The position numbers and the translations under genes are program-made. 64,000 nucleotides of DNA, from contig CAXBGS010000003.1 of NCBI GenBank assembly GCA_963975425.1, forward strand, positions 62,001 through 126,000, in the 5' to 3' direction. Shown here piece after piece: positions 9,104 through 18,151 of this stretch. Every line of letters starts with the position of its first letter. Positions within the stretch are counted from its first letter, which is position 1. This DNA is from CAXBGS01 sp963975425. Lineage in GTDB: Bacteria; Planctomycetota; Planctomycetia; Pirellulales; Pirellulaceae. The notes below the pieces were generated by a model. That model had not been told where the DNA came from and searched no databases. It saw only the letters and a program-made list of their open reading frames with translations.

Positions 9104-10534
9104 CTAAACGGGAGACGATTCCGATGTCAACATTTGATCAACTTCGTTGCTGACGATCACGCCATAATTGATCGCGCCCAACCATCCGCTCATGATGATG
9201 CCGACGCTGCCGGCATGAAACATGCCGCCGACCTGTTGGGGCAGCTCACGACTGACGCCCAACCCTTCAAACTTGGTGCCAAAGCTGGCGCCCAATTCGT
9301 GACGGGTGTAGTGGTTGAATGTCCGCGGCGTGGCGGCTTCGGCACGATCGATTTTGTCTCGCACACCCGGAATGTATTTCTCGAGCGCATCGATCGTGGT
9401 TTCGACCAAGTCCTGCTTGCTGGCGGCGTAGTCTTCATCGTTCAGATCGGCCCAGTCCGACCAATTCGCGTTCGTACTGCTAACGATCGCGTAACGGTCT
9501 TTCTTTTCCGGCCGCGTACGTGGGTAATAGAAACTGAACGTCCGGCTGGTGATGTCACGACTGAGCAACAAGTCAGTCCGAAACTCTTTCGCCGTGCTGG
9601 TAAAGAACAGGTCGCCGCTTGATTCATCGATCGCTTCGCCTTCTTTCAGCGCCATATAGACTTGCGTGCTGCTATTGTTCAGCCGCACGGCTTCGGCCCG
9701 CTCGACGTAGTCCTTATCCAACTTCTCTGGGCCGATCATCTTTAAGACGGTGCTGCGCAGATTCGCGTTGCTGACTACCGCACGACAACGGATCTTGCGT
9801 CCGTTGACTTCGACGGCGCTGACGCGGCCGTTTTCAACCTGAATACGATCGACGTTGCAATTGATACGAATATCGACGCCATTCGATTGCAGTTCTTTTT
9901 TCATCCGAGCGACCAAGTCCTCGGTGCCGCCTTCGTAAATAAAGACGCCTTTGCTCATGAAATTACTGAACACAATTCCATAAGTAATCGCCGGGTCTTC
10001 TAACGTGGAACCATTGGCATAAGTGATCGGTTCCATCAACAGTCGTACGATGTCGTCACGTCCAGGAAAAAAGCGATCGAACAACTGGCGAGTCGTCGTC
10101 GTCTGGTCGTCATAAAAATTCATACTGCGTGCGGTGTCGAAGAACTCGTCGACCGTCGCCGGTTCCACACCAAAGTCAGTGGTCAGCAGCCGCGTGAAGT
10201 CTTCGCGATTGAACGTCGTTGTCAGCGAAAACTGTGGATTGTCAAAACGAATATTTTTCAGCTGGACGATCCGGTCCGCAATATCGCGACTCCAATACCG
10301 ACGACAAGATTTGATCATGCCGTGCGGAAAACCATGCAGTGACACATCGAAGATATGACCGCCAGGTCGCAGGAACCAAGTTGCCAAACCCCCTAGCTTG
10401 TAGTGCTGTTCCAGCAATAGAACGCGATGACCGGCGCGGCCCAAGATGTTGGCCGACGTCATTCCCGCAAGACCGCTGCCAATCACAATCACGTCGTATT
10501 CGTCGGCGGCACCTTTTAAGAAATCGCGAGGCAT
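9104..10534 (-). CDS. FAD-dependent phytoene desaturase/carotenoid isomerase-like oxidoreductase
   Basis: A 476-residue flavoprotein. Residues ~13-45 hold the Rossmann dinucleotide-binding motif (DVIVIGSGLAGMTSANILGR then VLLLEQH) followed by KLGGLA, as in phytoene desaturases, CrtISO and retinol saturases. The middle has IYEGGTEDLVARMKKEL and RAVVSNAN, and the C-terminus has GMFHAGSVGIIMSGWLGAINYG, typical FAD-closing segments of the family. The likely reaction is desaturation or isomerisation of a polyene, though several non-carotenoid substrates are known in this superfamily. It is transcribed ahead of the FAH-family gene. No crtB-like gene is adjacent, so a carotenoid role is an inference. 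Confidence 0.75.
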   Translation of the reverse strand: MPRDFLKGAADEYDVIVIGSGLAGMTSANILGRAGHRVLLLEQHYKLGGLATWFLRPGGHIFDVSLHGFPHGMIKSCRRYWSRDIADRIVQLKNIRFDNPQFSLTTTFNREDFTRLLTTDFGVEPATVDEFFDTARSMNFYDDQTTTTRQLFDRFFPGRDDIVRLLMEPITYANGSTLEDPAITYGIVFSNFMSKGVFIYEGGTEDLVARMKKELQSNGVDIRINCNVDRIQVENGRVSAVEVNGRKIRCRAVVSNANLRSTVLKMIGPEKLDKDYVERAEAVRLNNSSTQVYMALKEGEAIDESSGDLFFTSTAKEFRTDLLLSRDITSRTFSFYYPRTRPEKKDRYAIVSSTNANWSDWADLNDEDYAASKQDLVETTIDALEKYIPGVRDKIDRAEAATPRTFNHYTRHELGASFGTKFEGLGVSRELPQQVGGMFHAGSVGIIMSGWLGAINYGVIVSNEVDQMLTSESSPV

Positions 10535-10605
10535 GGCGGAGGTATCAGGTAGAAGGGTTGGGGGTAACAGGTGCCGAGAAATACGTTTGCCGATCGAGCC
10601 AATGG

Positions 10606-11304
10606 TTACAGCGGGCCGCTGTCGGGTTGCAGTTCGGCAAAGACACCCAGGATGTCGTCATCTGGTTGCCTATTACCGTACAACAACAAGCCGCCTTCGC
10701 CGACCAGCCATCTTTCGTCCAACAGCCTCATCGCTTGGGTGCGTTCGGTAAACGCGGTTCGCCGTCCGACTCCTGTACTGACGACATCGTTTGATTGTCG
10801 AAACACGCTGACGTGATCCATGGGCAAAACGGTGGCCATTCGCTTGGTTCCGCGATCGCTCCGCACGGTCAGGGTGATTTTCCAGCGATCATCCCGAGGA
10901 TCCTGTTGAATTTGAATGATCACCTGTGACTCACCCGGCGGCAGATCGATCGCGGAGTACCACTGTGGCGACGGACGACCGCTTTTCCAGTGCGTACTGT
11001 ACGCGATTCGGTATGCGGGCGATTGCGCAACGCGGACCTTGAACCGATACATCAGCGGTTGGTCCGAATCCAAACGCACTGCGGCAATTTGCCCGACGCC
11101 CGAAGGCTGCAAAAAACCCGATTGACGGCGCAAAATCGCCAGTTCGGATTCGGCCCGTTGCAGACGCACGGTGGTGGCAAGCCAACCGGCCAGCAGCCCG
11201 ACGATGGTAAGCGCGACCAGCATTGCACGCAAAGAAAACCGCCATCGATATGGCAACGTCGATGAGCTACATTGCGACTCGGACTCTTCCTGTGCGGCGA
11301 TCAT
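10606..11304 (-). CDS. Membrane-anchored protein with planctomycete FSLR-type N-terminus
   Basis: The frame extends upstream to 11433, but the ATG at 11304 (MIAAQEESES) is preferred because the upstream part would overlap the divergent gene at 11319. The product is about 232 residues. It has a short cytoplasmic head, then RWRFSLRAMLVALTIVGLL leading into a single transmembrane helix (about residues 24-43). This FSLR-plus-helix arrangement is common in planctomycete proteins of unknown function. A brief coiled-coil follows (RLQRAESELAILRR), then a soluble beta-rich domain. I recognise no catalytic motif. Its start lies 14 bp from the divergent MazG-like gene, so the two share a control region. 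Confidence 0.65.
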   Translation of the reverse strand: MIAAQEESESQCSSSTLPYRWRFSLRAMLVALTIVGLLAGWLATTVRLQRAESELAILRRQSGFLQPSGVGQIAAVRLDSDQPLMYRFKVRVAQSPAYRIAYSTHWKSGRPSPQWYSAIDLPPGESQVIIQIQQDPRDDRWKITLTVRSDRGTKRMATVLPMDHVSVFRQSNDVVSTGVGRRTAFTERTQAMRLLDERWLVGEGGLLLYGNRQPDDDILGVFAELQPDSGPL

Positions 11305-11318
11305 GGTGACATTGTAGT

Positions 11319-11657
11319 ATGAACACAAGCGATTCAGCGACGACCGTCGACGAGCTACGTCAGTTGGTAAAGCGTTTCGTCGACGAACGAGATTGGAATT
11401 CGTTCCACAACCCAAAAAACCTCGCGATGTCACTGGCGATCGAAGCGGGCGAACTGATGGAACATTTTCAGTGGCTTACGCTTGACGAAGCCGCGTTGAT
11501 TGCCAACGATCCGCAACAAAAACATGATGTGGGCGAAGAAGTTTCTGATTGCCTGGCCTATATCCTGAGTCTTGCCAACGCGATGGACATCGACCTGAGT
11601 GAATCGCTGCGGGCCAAGATGATTCGCAACGCAGAAAAATACCCGCGTCCGCAATAA
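11319..11657 (+). CDS. MazG-like nucleotide pyrophosphohydrolase
   Basis: A 112-residue all-alpha NTP pyrophosphatase of the MazG/RS21-C6 (dCTPase-like) group. The diagnostic metal-binding motifs are EAGELMEHFQW (about residues 47-57, the EExxE-type helix) and DVGEEVSDCLAYIL (about 69-82, the ExxD helix). The length fits single-domain members. The family hydrolyses non-canonical or excess dNTPs to the monophosphate and PPi; the exact nucleotide is not determinable here. It diverges from the FSLR membrane protein gene and converges on tatD. Confidence 0.85.
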   Translation: MNTSDSATTVDELRQLVKRFVDERDWNSFHNPKNLAMSLAIEAGELMEHFQWLTLDEAALIANDPQQKHDVGEEVSDCLAYILSLANAMDIDLSESLRAKMIRNAEKYPRPQ

Positions 11658-11781
11658 CCCGTATACCCAGGAAGAATTGTTCGTCACGAAACATTGTTCG
11701 GGACGAAATGGGACATTCGCATTCGGGAGCCACCGTTCCGATTGGACGACCGATGACGAACGACGGATTGCGGATTACCGA

Positions 11782-12561
11782 TTACGGTAATTGAAAAAGC
11801 CGCTTAGCATTGTCGGTCGTGACGCTTGCCAGATGCTCCGGCGGCACACCCCGAGCCTCAGCTAAGCATCGCAGCGTGTGCTCGACACGTGCCGGTTCGT
11901 TGGGCCGTTTACCGCGTAGCGGTTCGGGGCTGAGGTAGGGTGAATCGGTTTCGACGAGCAAGCGGTCTTCGGGAACCGCCTTGGCGACCGCTCTCAAGTC
12001 ATCGCTTTTCTTGAACGTCACCATGCCGGCGAAACTGATGTACAGCCCAAGGTCCAGACACTGCTCGGCCGTTGCTCGGTCACCGGTGTACGAGTGCATG
12101 ACGCCCGACGGCACCGTGGGCTGGCGTTTCAATTGATCGACGATCAGCGATGCGCTCTCTCGCATGTGGATCACCATCGGCAGTCCGGTATCGCGGCAAA
12201 GTTGCATGTGCCTGTCAAAATAGTCGTGTTGCATCGCCAGCGGTGTGTCGTCCCAGTAACAGTCCAATCCCGTCTCACCGATCGCTCGCACGCCGGGCAA
12301 GCCCGCGAGTTCTTCGATGACAGCAAAGTCGTCTGGATCGGCTTCGGCTGCGGAATTGGGTTGGATGCCAACCGTTGCGAATAGAAAGCCGGCGTATGCT
12401 GCGGCAAGGTCGCAGGCGCGGCGACTGGTCGCGACGTCAATGCCGATGACGTTGATACCGACCAAGCCTGCTTGCCGCGCTCGCTGGACGACTTCATCGA
12501 CATTCTCGGCGAAGGCGTCCACGTTCAGGTGCGCGTGCGTGTCGAACAGTCGCAATGTCAT
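11782..12561 (-). CDS. tatD: TatD family metal-dependent hydrolase
   Basis: The frame is open to 12612, but the ATG at 12561 gives MTLRLFDTHAHLNVDAF, placing the metal-binding HxH at the canonical N-terminus, and overlaps the cdsA stop as TGATG. The product is about 259 residues, as usual for the family. Other motifs are AIGETGLDCYW (metal Glu), PMVIHMRES, GVMHSYTG and LLVETDSPYLSPEP (catalytic Asp). TatD proteins are divalent-metal nucleases (3'-5' DNase or RNase) or D-aminoacyl-tRNA deacylase-related. It is the last gene of the leuB-cdsA-tatD unit. Confidence 0.9.
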   Translation of the reverse strand: MTLRLFDTHAHLNVDAFAENVDEVVQRARQAGLVGINVIGIDVATSRRACDLAAAYAGFLFATVGIQPNSAAEADPDDFAVIEELAGLPGVRAIGETGLDCYWDDTPLAMQHDYFDRHMQLCRDTGLPMVIHMRESASLIVDQLKRQPTVPSGVMHSYTGDRATAEQCLDLGLYISFAGMVTFKKSDDLRAVAKAVPEDRLLVETDSPYLSPEPLRGKRPNEPARVEHTLRCLAEARGVPPEHLASVTTDNAKRLFQLP

Positions 12562-13694
12562 CACGTCCAAAAGAATCGTGTCAGGTGATAGAAAACCGGC
12601 GCCGCGAAACACACGTTGTCGATTTGGTCCAGGAGGCCAGCGTGTCCTTGCACCAGCGTTCCGGTGTCGGTGACGCCCCGGTCGCGTTTAATTGCGCTCA
12701 TCGTCATGGTTCCGGCGCAGGCCATCACGCTGACAACGGCACCCAGCACACCGGCTTCCCATGGATGAAACGGGGTCGCCCAACAGAGTGCTGATGCGAT
12801 CAGACCGGTGGTCAAGAACGAACCGACAACACCTTCCCAAGTGCGCGACGCATTGATGCGTTCGGCGATCACATGACGCCCGGCCAACTTGCTCCAACCG
12901 CGTTCGAGCACCGATGCCAGTTGGGCAAGCAACAAAAAGAAAACCAGCACGCTGACGTTACTGCCGTCCCACTTTTCGCCCATCGTGGTCGACAAATTCA
13001 AGTCCAACAGGGCCGGCGCGTAGCTGAGCGAATACACGCAGATCAACAACCCCGACTGAATTTTGGCGCATCTTTCCAAGAACCGCTTGTAGTCCCCGGC
13101 AATCGCCGCGCGAGCCGGAATCAACAGGCTGGCATAGACCGGGATCATGATGCTGTACAAGCCATAGAAATCGACGTTGCCGCCGACCAACCACGTCGGC
13201 GGATCGCTGCCCAAGCCCACAAAGATGTACTGCAGCGGCGTGAAGATAAAAAACACCCAGAACAGCGTTCGATGATCACCCCGACGCGTCGGCGTCATCG
13301 TGATGAATTCGCGCAGAGCCCAGAATGAAACGAATCCGAACAGGATCACAACGCCGATGCGGTGCATCAGGAAACCGAACACCAAAATCGCCGCCATCAT
13401 CCACCACACGCGCAGTTTGTGGTTGTAGCGTCGAATGATGGCCGATTCGATCCCCAGATTCTCGCGACGGGCGAGAATCAAACCGACCAGCGAGGCGATT
13501 CCCAGGGCAACAAGAATGACCGCCAACAAGACGTAGGTACGGTTGGTCAACCACAACGTTTCGTCAACCAACATCCAGGGCCCGACTCCCCTCAGCACGG
13601 CAGCCTGCAGCCCGGCAGCCTGCAGACTAACACCGGGAAAGCCGACACCCTGAAAACCGACACACGCCATCGCAGCGGTAAGACATTCGATCAT
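12561..13694 (-). CDS. cdsA: Phosphatidate cytidylyltransferase
   Basis: The start is assigned to the ATG at 13694 because it overlaps the leuB stop (ATGA) and the next gene also overlaps by TGATG; the frame itself is open to 13730. The product is about 377 residues with seven to eight membrane segments. The C-terminus carries SAIKRDRGVTDTGTLVQGHAG and LLDQIDN, the CdsA signature region (KRxxxxKDxxxxxPGHGGxxDRxD), with deviations: the Lys-Asp pair reads TD and the Pro is replaced by Gln. It makes CDP-diacylglycerol from phosphatidate and CTP, feeding enzymes such as PssA (58630). Residues ~10-38 are an odd G/L/A-rich stretch containing a 15-bp duplication at 13599-13628. Confidence 0.8.
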   Translation of the reverse strand: MIECLTAAMACVGFQGVGFPGVSLQAAGLQAAVLRGVGPWMLVDETLWLTNRTYVLLAVILVALGIASLVGLILARRENLGIESAIIRRYNHKLRVWWMMAAILVFGFLMHRIGVVILFGFVSFWALREFITMTPTRRGDHRTLFWVFFIFTPLQYIFVGLGSDPPTWLVGGNVDFYGLYSIMIPVYASLLIPARAAIAGDYKRFLERCAKIQSGLLICVYSLSYAPALLDLNLSTTMGEKWDGSNVSVLVFFLLLAQLASVLERGWSKLAGRHVIAERINASRTWEGVVGSFLTTGLIASALCWATPFHPWEAGVLGAVVSVMACAGTMTMSAIKRDRGVTDTGTLVQGHAGLLDQIDNVCFAAPVFYHLTRFFWT

Positions 13695-14761
13695 GCCAGT
13701 CGTTCGACCACCGCCGCTCCCATGGCACACGTATCGATAGATTCACCGCCTCTGGCGATATCAGCCGTACGCAATCCATCGGTGAGCACTTTTGCGACCG
13801 CTGCTTCGATCGCGGCTGCTTCTTCATTCAATTGCAGCGAATGACGCAACAGCATCGCGGACGCCAAAATGGTGGCCAGCGGGTTGGCAATACTTTTGCC
13901 GGCGATATCGGGCGCCGAACCGTGGATCGGTTCGTACAGTCCAGGGCCGCTATCGCCCAGTGACGCGCTGGGCAACATGCCAAGTGACCCCGGCAACATG
14001 GATGCCTCATCGGTCAAAATGTCGCCAAACATATTTCCGGTCACGACGACGTCGAAATCACGCGGCCGATTGATCAAATGCATCGCCATCGCGTCGACCA
14101 GCACGACATCGTACTGGACATCGGCAAACTCTTCGGCCATCACGCGTGCGGCCACTTGTCGCCACAAGCGACTGGGTTCCAAGACGTTTGCCTTGTCGAC
14201 ACTGGTCAAGCGATTGTCTCGATTGCGCGCGGCCTTGGCAGCAAGACGCACGATTCGTTCGACTTCAGGAACGCTGTACACCATCGACTGGTACGCCGAC
14301 TCCTCGGCACCGCTGCCGCTGCGCCCCGATTCACCAAAATAAATTCCGCCGGTCAATTCGCGAAAGAACAAGATGTCGGTGCCTTCGATGATGTCGCGCC
14401 GCAGCGGTGATGCGTCAACCAATTCGTCGAACAAACGAATCGGTCGCAGGTTCGCAAACAGCCCCAACTCTTTACGAATCTTCAGCAAGCCGACTTCCGG
14501 CCGAGTCTTTGCGGTCGGGTCATCCCACTTGGGTCCACCGACCGCACCCAACAAAATCGCATCCGAGGCGCGACAGGCATCGATCGTTGGCTGCGGCAAA
14601 GGGTCGCCGAAATTATCGATCGCGGTTCCACCGATCGGATGCGAAGAGAAATCGAATTCGTGACCGAATCGACTGGCGACTTGCGTAAGAACGGCTTGGG
14701 CTTGCTGGACGATTTCGGGACCGATCCCGTCGCCGGGCAATAGGACAATGTTGGCTTTCAA
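13691..14761 (-). CDS. leuB: 3-isopropylmalate dehydrogenase
   Basis: A 356-residue enzyme of leucine biosynthesis that oxidatively decarboxylates 3-isopropylmalate to 2-oxoisocaproate with NAD+. Seen motifs are LLPGDGIGPEI at the N-terminus, AILLGAVGGPKWD, the substrate-binding helix LLKIRKELGLFANLRP, FFRELTGGIYFG, TSVDKANVLEPSRLWR, VDAMAMHLI, TGNMFGDILTDEASML and YEPIHGSAPDIAGK. The length matches the family. It heads an operon with cdsA (ATGA overlap) and tatD. The start at 14761 fits the family N-terminus. Confidence 0.95.
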   Translation of the reverse strand: MKANIVLLPGDGIGPEIVQQAQAVLTQVASRFGHEFDFSSHPIGGTAIDNFGDPLPQPTIDACRASDAILLGAVGGPKWDDPTAKTRPEVGLLKIRKELGLFANLRPIRLFDELVDASPLRRDIIEGTDILFFRELTGGIYFGESGRSGSGAEESAYQSMVYSVPEVERIVRLAAKAARNRDNRLTSVDKANVLEPSRLWRQVAARVMAEEFADVQYDVVLVDAMAMHLINRPRDFDVVVTGNMFGDILTDEASMLPGSLGMLPSASLGDSGPGLYEPIHGSAPDIAGKSIANPLATILASAMLLRHSLQLNEEAAAIEAAVAKVLTDGLRTADIARGGESIDTCAMGAAVVERLA

Positions 14762-15063
14762 GGCAATCAGCGGGTTGGTGGTGTATGGACACGTTCGCCG
14801 TCAAACGACGGTTTTCGGGCGTTCATCGATCAGCCGACAATTTAGTCCAATCACGCCGGTGGCCCCAGGTGGCGATCCGTCCGGTCACCACAGCTTGCGG
14901 CGACACATCCCTCAGAGACCGCACAATCGGACAACTTTGTGGCGGTGGAGGCATTGCCTTGACATTCCGTCCGTCGCCCGTCGCCCGATCGACGAAGGGT
15001 TTAAGCGTTCTCGGCCCGCAAAAACCCTCCGTCGCTCCGCGAAAGAATCCAGAGTCCCGACCG

Positions 15064-16467
15064 ATGCTTCAGCCCGTTCCCGATCCGACCCTGAATAGCG
15101 CCGCCCCCACCGTTTTGCCCGGAGGTTCCCTTGCCGGCGCATCACTGCCGGGCTCGCCACGGACGGACGCTTCGGTGCCCAGCACTCTGAATTCCAGCAC
15201 TCTGAATTCCATCGCAATGGGTTCCAGTGCAACTGGTATCCAGACGCCTGCGCCCGATGCCCCCGTGACCGGTGTGCCTCTTTTATCGCCTGCGAGCGAA
15301 TTGCCAGCACACGCGGGCGAACGGTCGACGGCGAATCGCCAGGCGGTTGAACTGGACCTAAAAGTCCTGCACGTTGTCAACGGAGAACACTTTTCGGGCG
15401 CCGAAAGGGTCCAGTCGCACCTGGGACGATGCTTACCCGCGTTCGGCGTCGCGGCTGATTTTGCTTGTGTCAAACCAGGAAAATTCGCAAAGCTGATCGA
15501 TCAACAGGGTGGCCAGTGGGGAAACGGATTTGAAGTCCCGATGTCGAACCGATTCGATCTTCGCGCGGCATGGAAAGTTCGCGACTTGGTGGAAGACCAC
15601 GGATACGACGTGCTGCACGCTCATACGCCACGCACCGCGATGATTGCCGCGATCGCATCGAGTCTGACCGATCTGCCGTGGGTCTATCATGTGCACAGCC
15701 CGGCGGCCCATGATTCGACGCGCAAGTGGATCAATCGGTTGAACGCAATGATCGAATCACAATCGCTGCGTGGCTGTTCGCATCTGATCACGGTCTCGGA
15801 AAGCCTGCGGTGTCACTGCGTCGCCGCGGGTATTTCCGAAGACAAAGTTTCGGTGGTTCACAATGGCGTTCCCGGCGTCTGCCCGCCACGTGAATCAACA
15901 CCCACGCCCGGTGGACAATGGACGATCGGCATGGTCGCTCTGATTCGGCCGCGCAAAGGTTTGGAAATCGTGCTCGATGCTTTATCACAGCTCGATCAAC
16001 AAGGTCTGGATGTCGTGCTGCGGTGCATCGGTCCGTTTGAAACAGAAGAATACGAAAAGCAAATCCAAGACCGGATCGATGAACTGGGCATTCGGCATCG
16101 AGTCCAGCAAGCCGGTTTCACCAACGATGTCCCTGCAGCCCTTGCGAAGCTGGACGCGATGGTCTTGCCAAGCTTGTTCGGTGAAGGCCTGCCGATGGTT
16201 GTCCTTGAATCGATGGCGGCCGGACTTCCAGTGATTGCCACTCGCGTCGAAGGGACGCCCGAAGCGATCACGGACCGCGTGGAAGGTCTGTTGGCCGAAC
16301 CTCGCGATCCGGCGAGCCTTGCGGAGAAAATCGGCGATCTGGTGCGCGGCGAAATCGACTGGCACGAGATGTCCGAGGCTGCCATGCGACGTCACACGGC
16401 TGATTTCTCGGACGTCGCGATGGCGAAAGGCACTGCCGCAGTCTATCGCTGTTTGGTTTCGCGATAA
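15064..16467 (+). CDS. GT4-family glycosyltransferase with low-complexity N-terminus
   Basis: The frame is open from 14785; the ATG at 15064 (MLQPVPDPT) is the more plausible start, though the first ~100 residues are still Ser/Pro/Ala-rich linker with a 15-bp duplication (15181-15210). The catalytic part is a GT-B fold. It has VLHVVNGEHFSGAERVQSHL (N-domain), YDVLHAHTPRTAMIAA, HLITVSESL, VSVVHNGVPG, the C-domain IGMVALIRPRKGLEIVLDAL, and the nucleotide-sugar site LPSLFGEGLPMVVLESMAAGLPVIATRVEGTPEAI, including the E-x7-E motif. It probably transfers a sugar from a nucleotide donor to a surface polysaccharide or lipid; the acceptor is unknown. It is a stand-alone gene ending before a strong hairpin. 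Confidence 0.85.
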   Translation: MLQPVPDPTLNSAAPTVLPGGSLAGASLPGSPRTDASVPSTLNSSTLNSIAMGSSATGIQTPAPDAPVTGVPLLSPASELPAHAGERSTANRQAVELDLKVLHVVNGEHFSGAERVQSHLGRCLPAFGVAADFACVKPGKFAKLIDQQGGQWGNGFEVPMSNRFDLRAAWKVRDLVEDHGYDVLHAHTPRTAMIAAIASSLTDLPWVYHVHSPAAHDSTRKWINRLNAMIESQSLRGCSHLITVSESLRCHCVAAGISEDKVSVVHNGVPGVCPPRESTPTPGGQWTIGMVALIRPRKGLEIVLDALSQLDQQGLDVVLRCIGPFETEEYEKQIQDRIDELGIRHRVQQAGFTNDVPAALAKLDAMVLPSLFGEGLPMVVLESMAAGLPVIATRVEGTPEAITDRVEGLLAEPRDPASLAEKIGDLVRGEIDWHEMSEAAMRRHTADFSDVAMAKGTAAVYRCLVSR

Positions 16468-16477
16468 GTATGTACCC

Positions 16478-16559
16478 CTGGAACAGGCCGTGCGCCGTTC
16501 CGGCGTGAAGTTGCTTGCGTTTTGTCGTGTCTGCCGGAACGGCGCACGGCTTGTTCCGG
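16478..16559. terminator. Long stem-loop between convergent genes
   Basis: Left arm 16478-16504 and right arm 16533-16559 pair over 27 positions with only two G-T wobbles, around a 28-base loop (16505-16532). It lies between the ends of the glycosyltransferase gene (+) and pntB (-), where a bidirectional terminator is expected. There is no clear T-tract on either side, and the stem is longer than a normal terminator, so it may be a mobile palindromic repeat instead. Confidence 0.6.
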
Positions 16560-16594
16560 CCTACATCACTTCGCCACATCCCTTCTTTATGCGA

Positions 16595-18055
16595 TCAACT
16601 CTGTAGTTTTCTCAAAATCGCATCGATGTTCTGTTTCGCATCGCCAAAGAGCATGTGAGTGTTGTCTTTATAGAACAATGGGTTTTCAACGCCGGCATAG
16701 CCGGTCGCCATGCCTCGTTTCATGACGACGCAGGACTTTGCCGTCCACACCTCGATGACCGGCATGCCGGCGATCGGACTGGCCGGATCCTCCAGCGCGG
16801 CTGGATTGACAATATCGTTGGCCCCGATGACCAAGGTGACATCCGTGTCCGACATGTCTTCGTTGATTTCATCCATTTCCAGCACAATGTCGTAGGGCAC
16901 GTTCGCCTCGGCCAACAAGACGTTCATGTGCCCGGGCAATCGACCGGCAACCGGATGAATGGCAAACCGCACTTTTTTGCCTCTGGCGATCAACATCTTG
17001 ACGACTTCGGCAAGCGAATGTTGCGCTTGGGCAACGGCCATCCCATAGCCGGGGACAATCACGACGCTTTGTGCCTCGTCGAGCAGATCGACCGTATCGT
17101 CGACACTGAATTCCGTGACCGCCCCCTCGATCTCTGCCGTCCCGCCGCCTGAGCTGGCACCATTGCCACTGCTTCCGAACCCGCCCAAGATCACACTTAG
17201 AAAACTGCGATTCATTGCCGCGCACATGATGTACGACAAAATCGCGCCAGAACTGCCAACCAATGCGCCGGTGATGATCAGCAAATGATTCTTTAGCATG
17301 AATCCGGCGGCCGCAGCGGCCCAGCCAGAATACGAATTCAACATCGATACCACGACCGGCATATCCGCCCCGCCGATCGCCACGACCATGTGCACGCCCA
17401 AAAAACAAGCGATGGCCGTCATGGACAACAGCGGCGTCATTGCATTTGCATGTTCCCCTCGTCCACAAAACCAAACGCCCAGCATCACGCACACCACCAG
17501 CAGTGCCAGATTCAACAAATGGCGACCGGGAATCGTTATCGGATTTCCACTGACGGTTCCTTTCAGTTTCAAGAAGGCGACGATCGAGCCCGTGAAGGTG
17601 ATCGCACCGATAAACACGCCCACAAAGATTTCGATGTCATGAACCAAAATTTCGGACGCGGGCACATCAATGCCAGGCTGCAAGTGAGTTGAAATACCGA
17701 CCAGCACGGCAGCCATGCCAACGAAACTGTGCAGCATGGCGACCAATTCGGGCATGCCGGTCATCGGAACCCGAGCCGCCAAAGTGGCACCGATCAACAC
17801 GGCTGGAATGATCGCAAGGGCCGTCAATCCATATCCACCGGACATGAACCCAAAGACGGTTGCCGCAATCGCCAGCACCATTGCGATGATGCCCAATGCG
17901 TTGCCTCGCCGCGCGGTCGTCTGGGTCGACAATCCAGCCAGCGAAAAGATGAACATCACGCCGGCAACGATGTAGGCAACCGTCGCCATCGATTGGTCGA
18001 TCGGCAGGTTCGCATCGGCGATCAAATCAAGTGACCACGGGATTAAGTTTTGCAT
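16595..18055 (-). CDS. pntB: NAD(P)(+) transhydrogenase subunit beta
   Basis: A 486-residue membrane protein. The first ~290 residues hold eight to nine transmembrane helices (domain II), for example AYIVAGVMFIFSLAGL, LNLALLVVCVMLGVWF and LLIITGALVGSSGAILSYIM. The C-terminal domain III binds NADP(H): VVIVPGYGMAVAQAQHSLAE, FAIHPVAGRLPGHMNVLLAEA, LVIGANDIVNPAA and KRGMATGYAGVENPLFY. With PntA it couples hydride transfer between NADH and NADP+ to proton movement across the cytoplasmic membrane. It is slightly longer than the E. coli subunit (about 462). It lies 96 bp downstream of pntA on the same strand. A Gly/Ser-rich linker separates the two domains. Confidence 0.95.
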   Translation of the reverse strand: MQNLIPWSLDLIADANLPIDQSMATVAYIVAGVMFIFSLAGLSTQTTARRGNALGIIAMVLAIAATVFGFMSGGYGLTALAIIPAVLIGATLAARVPMTGMPELVAMLHSFVGMAAVLVGISTHLQPGIDVPASEILVHDIEIFVGVFIGAITFTGSIVAFLKLKGTVSGNPITIPGRHLLNLALLVVCVMLGVWFCGRGEHANAMTPLLSMTAIACFLGVHMVVAIGGADMPVVVSMLNSYSGWAAAAAGFMLKNHLLIITGALVGSSGAILSYIMCAAMNRSFLSVILGGFGSSGNGASSGGGTAEIEGAVTEFSVDDTVDLLDEAQSVVIVPGYGMAVAQAQHSLAEVVKMLIARGKKVRFAIHPVAGRLPGHMNVLLAEANVPYDIVLEMDEINEDMSDTDVTLVIGANDIVNPAALEDPASPIAGMPVIEVWTAKSCVVMKRGMATGYAGVENPLFYKDNTHMLFGDAKQNIDAILRKLQS

Positions 18056-18151
18056 CGTTTCTCTAAGTGGTACGCCCTGGTGAGATTCATCACGATGAAT
18101 TATCTGGAATCGAAAATCCTGACAGCGTCGCGTTCGGTCGAAGTCCGATCG

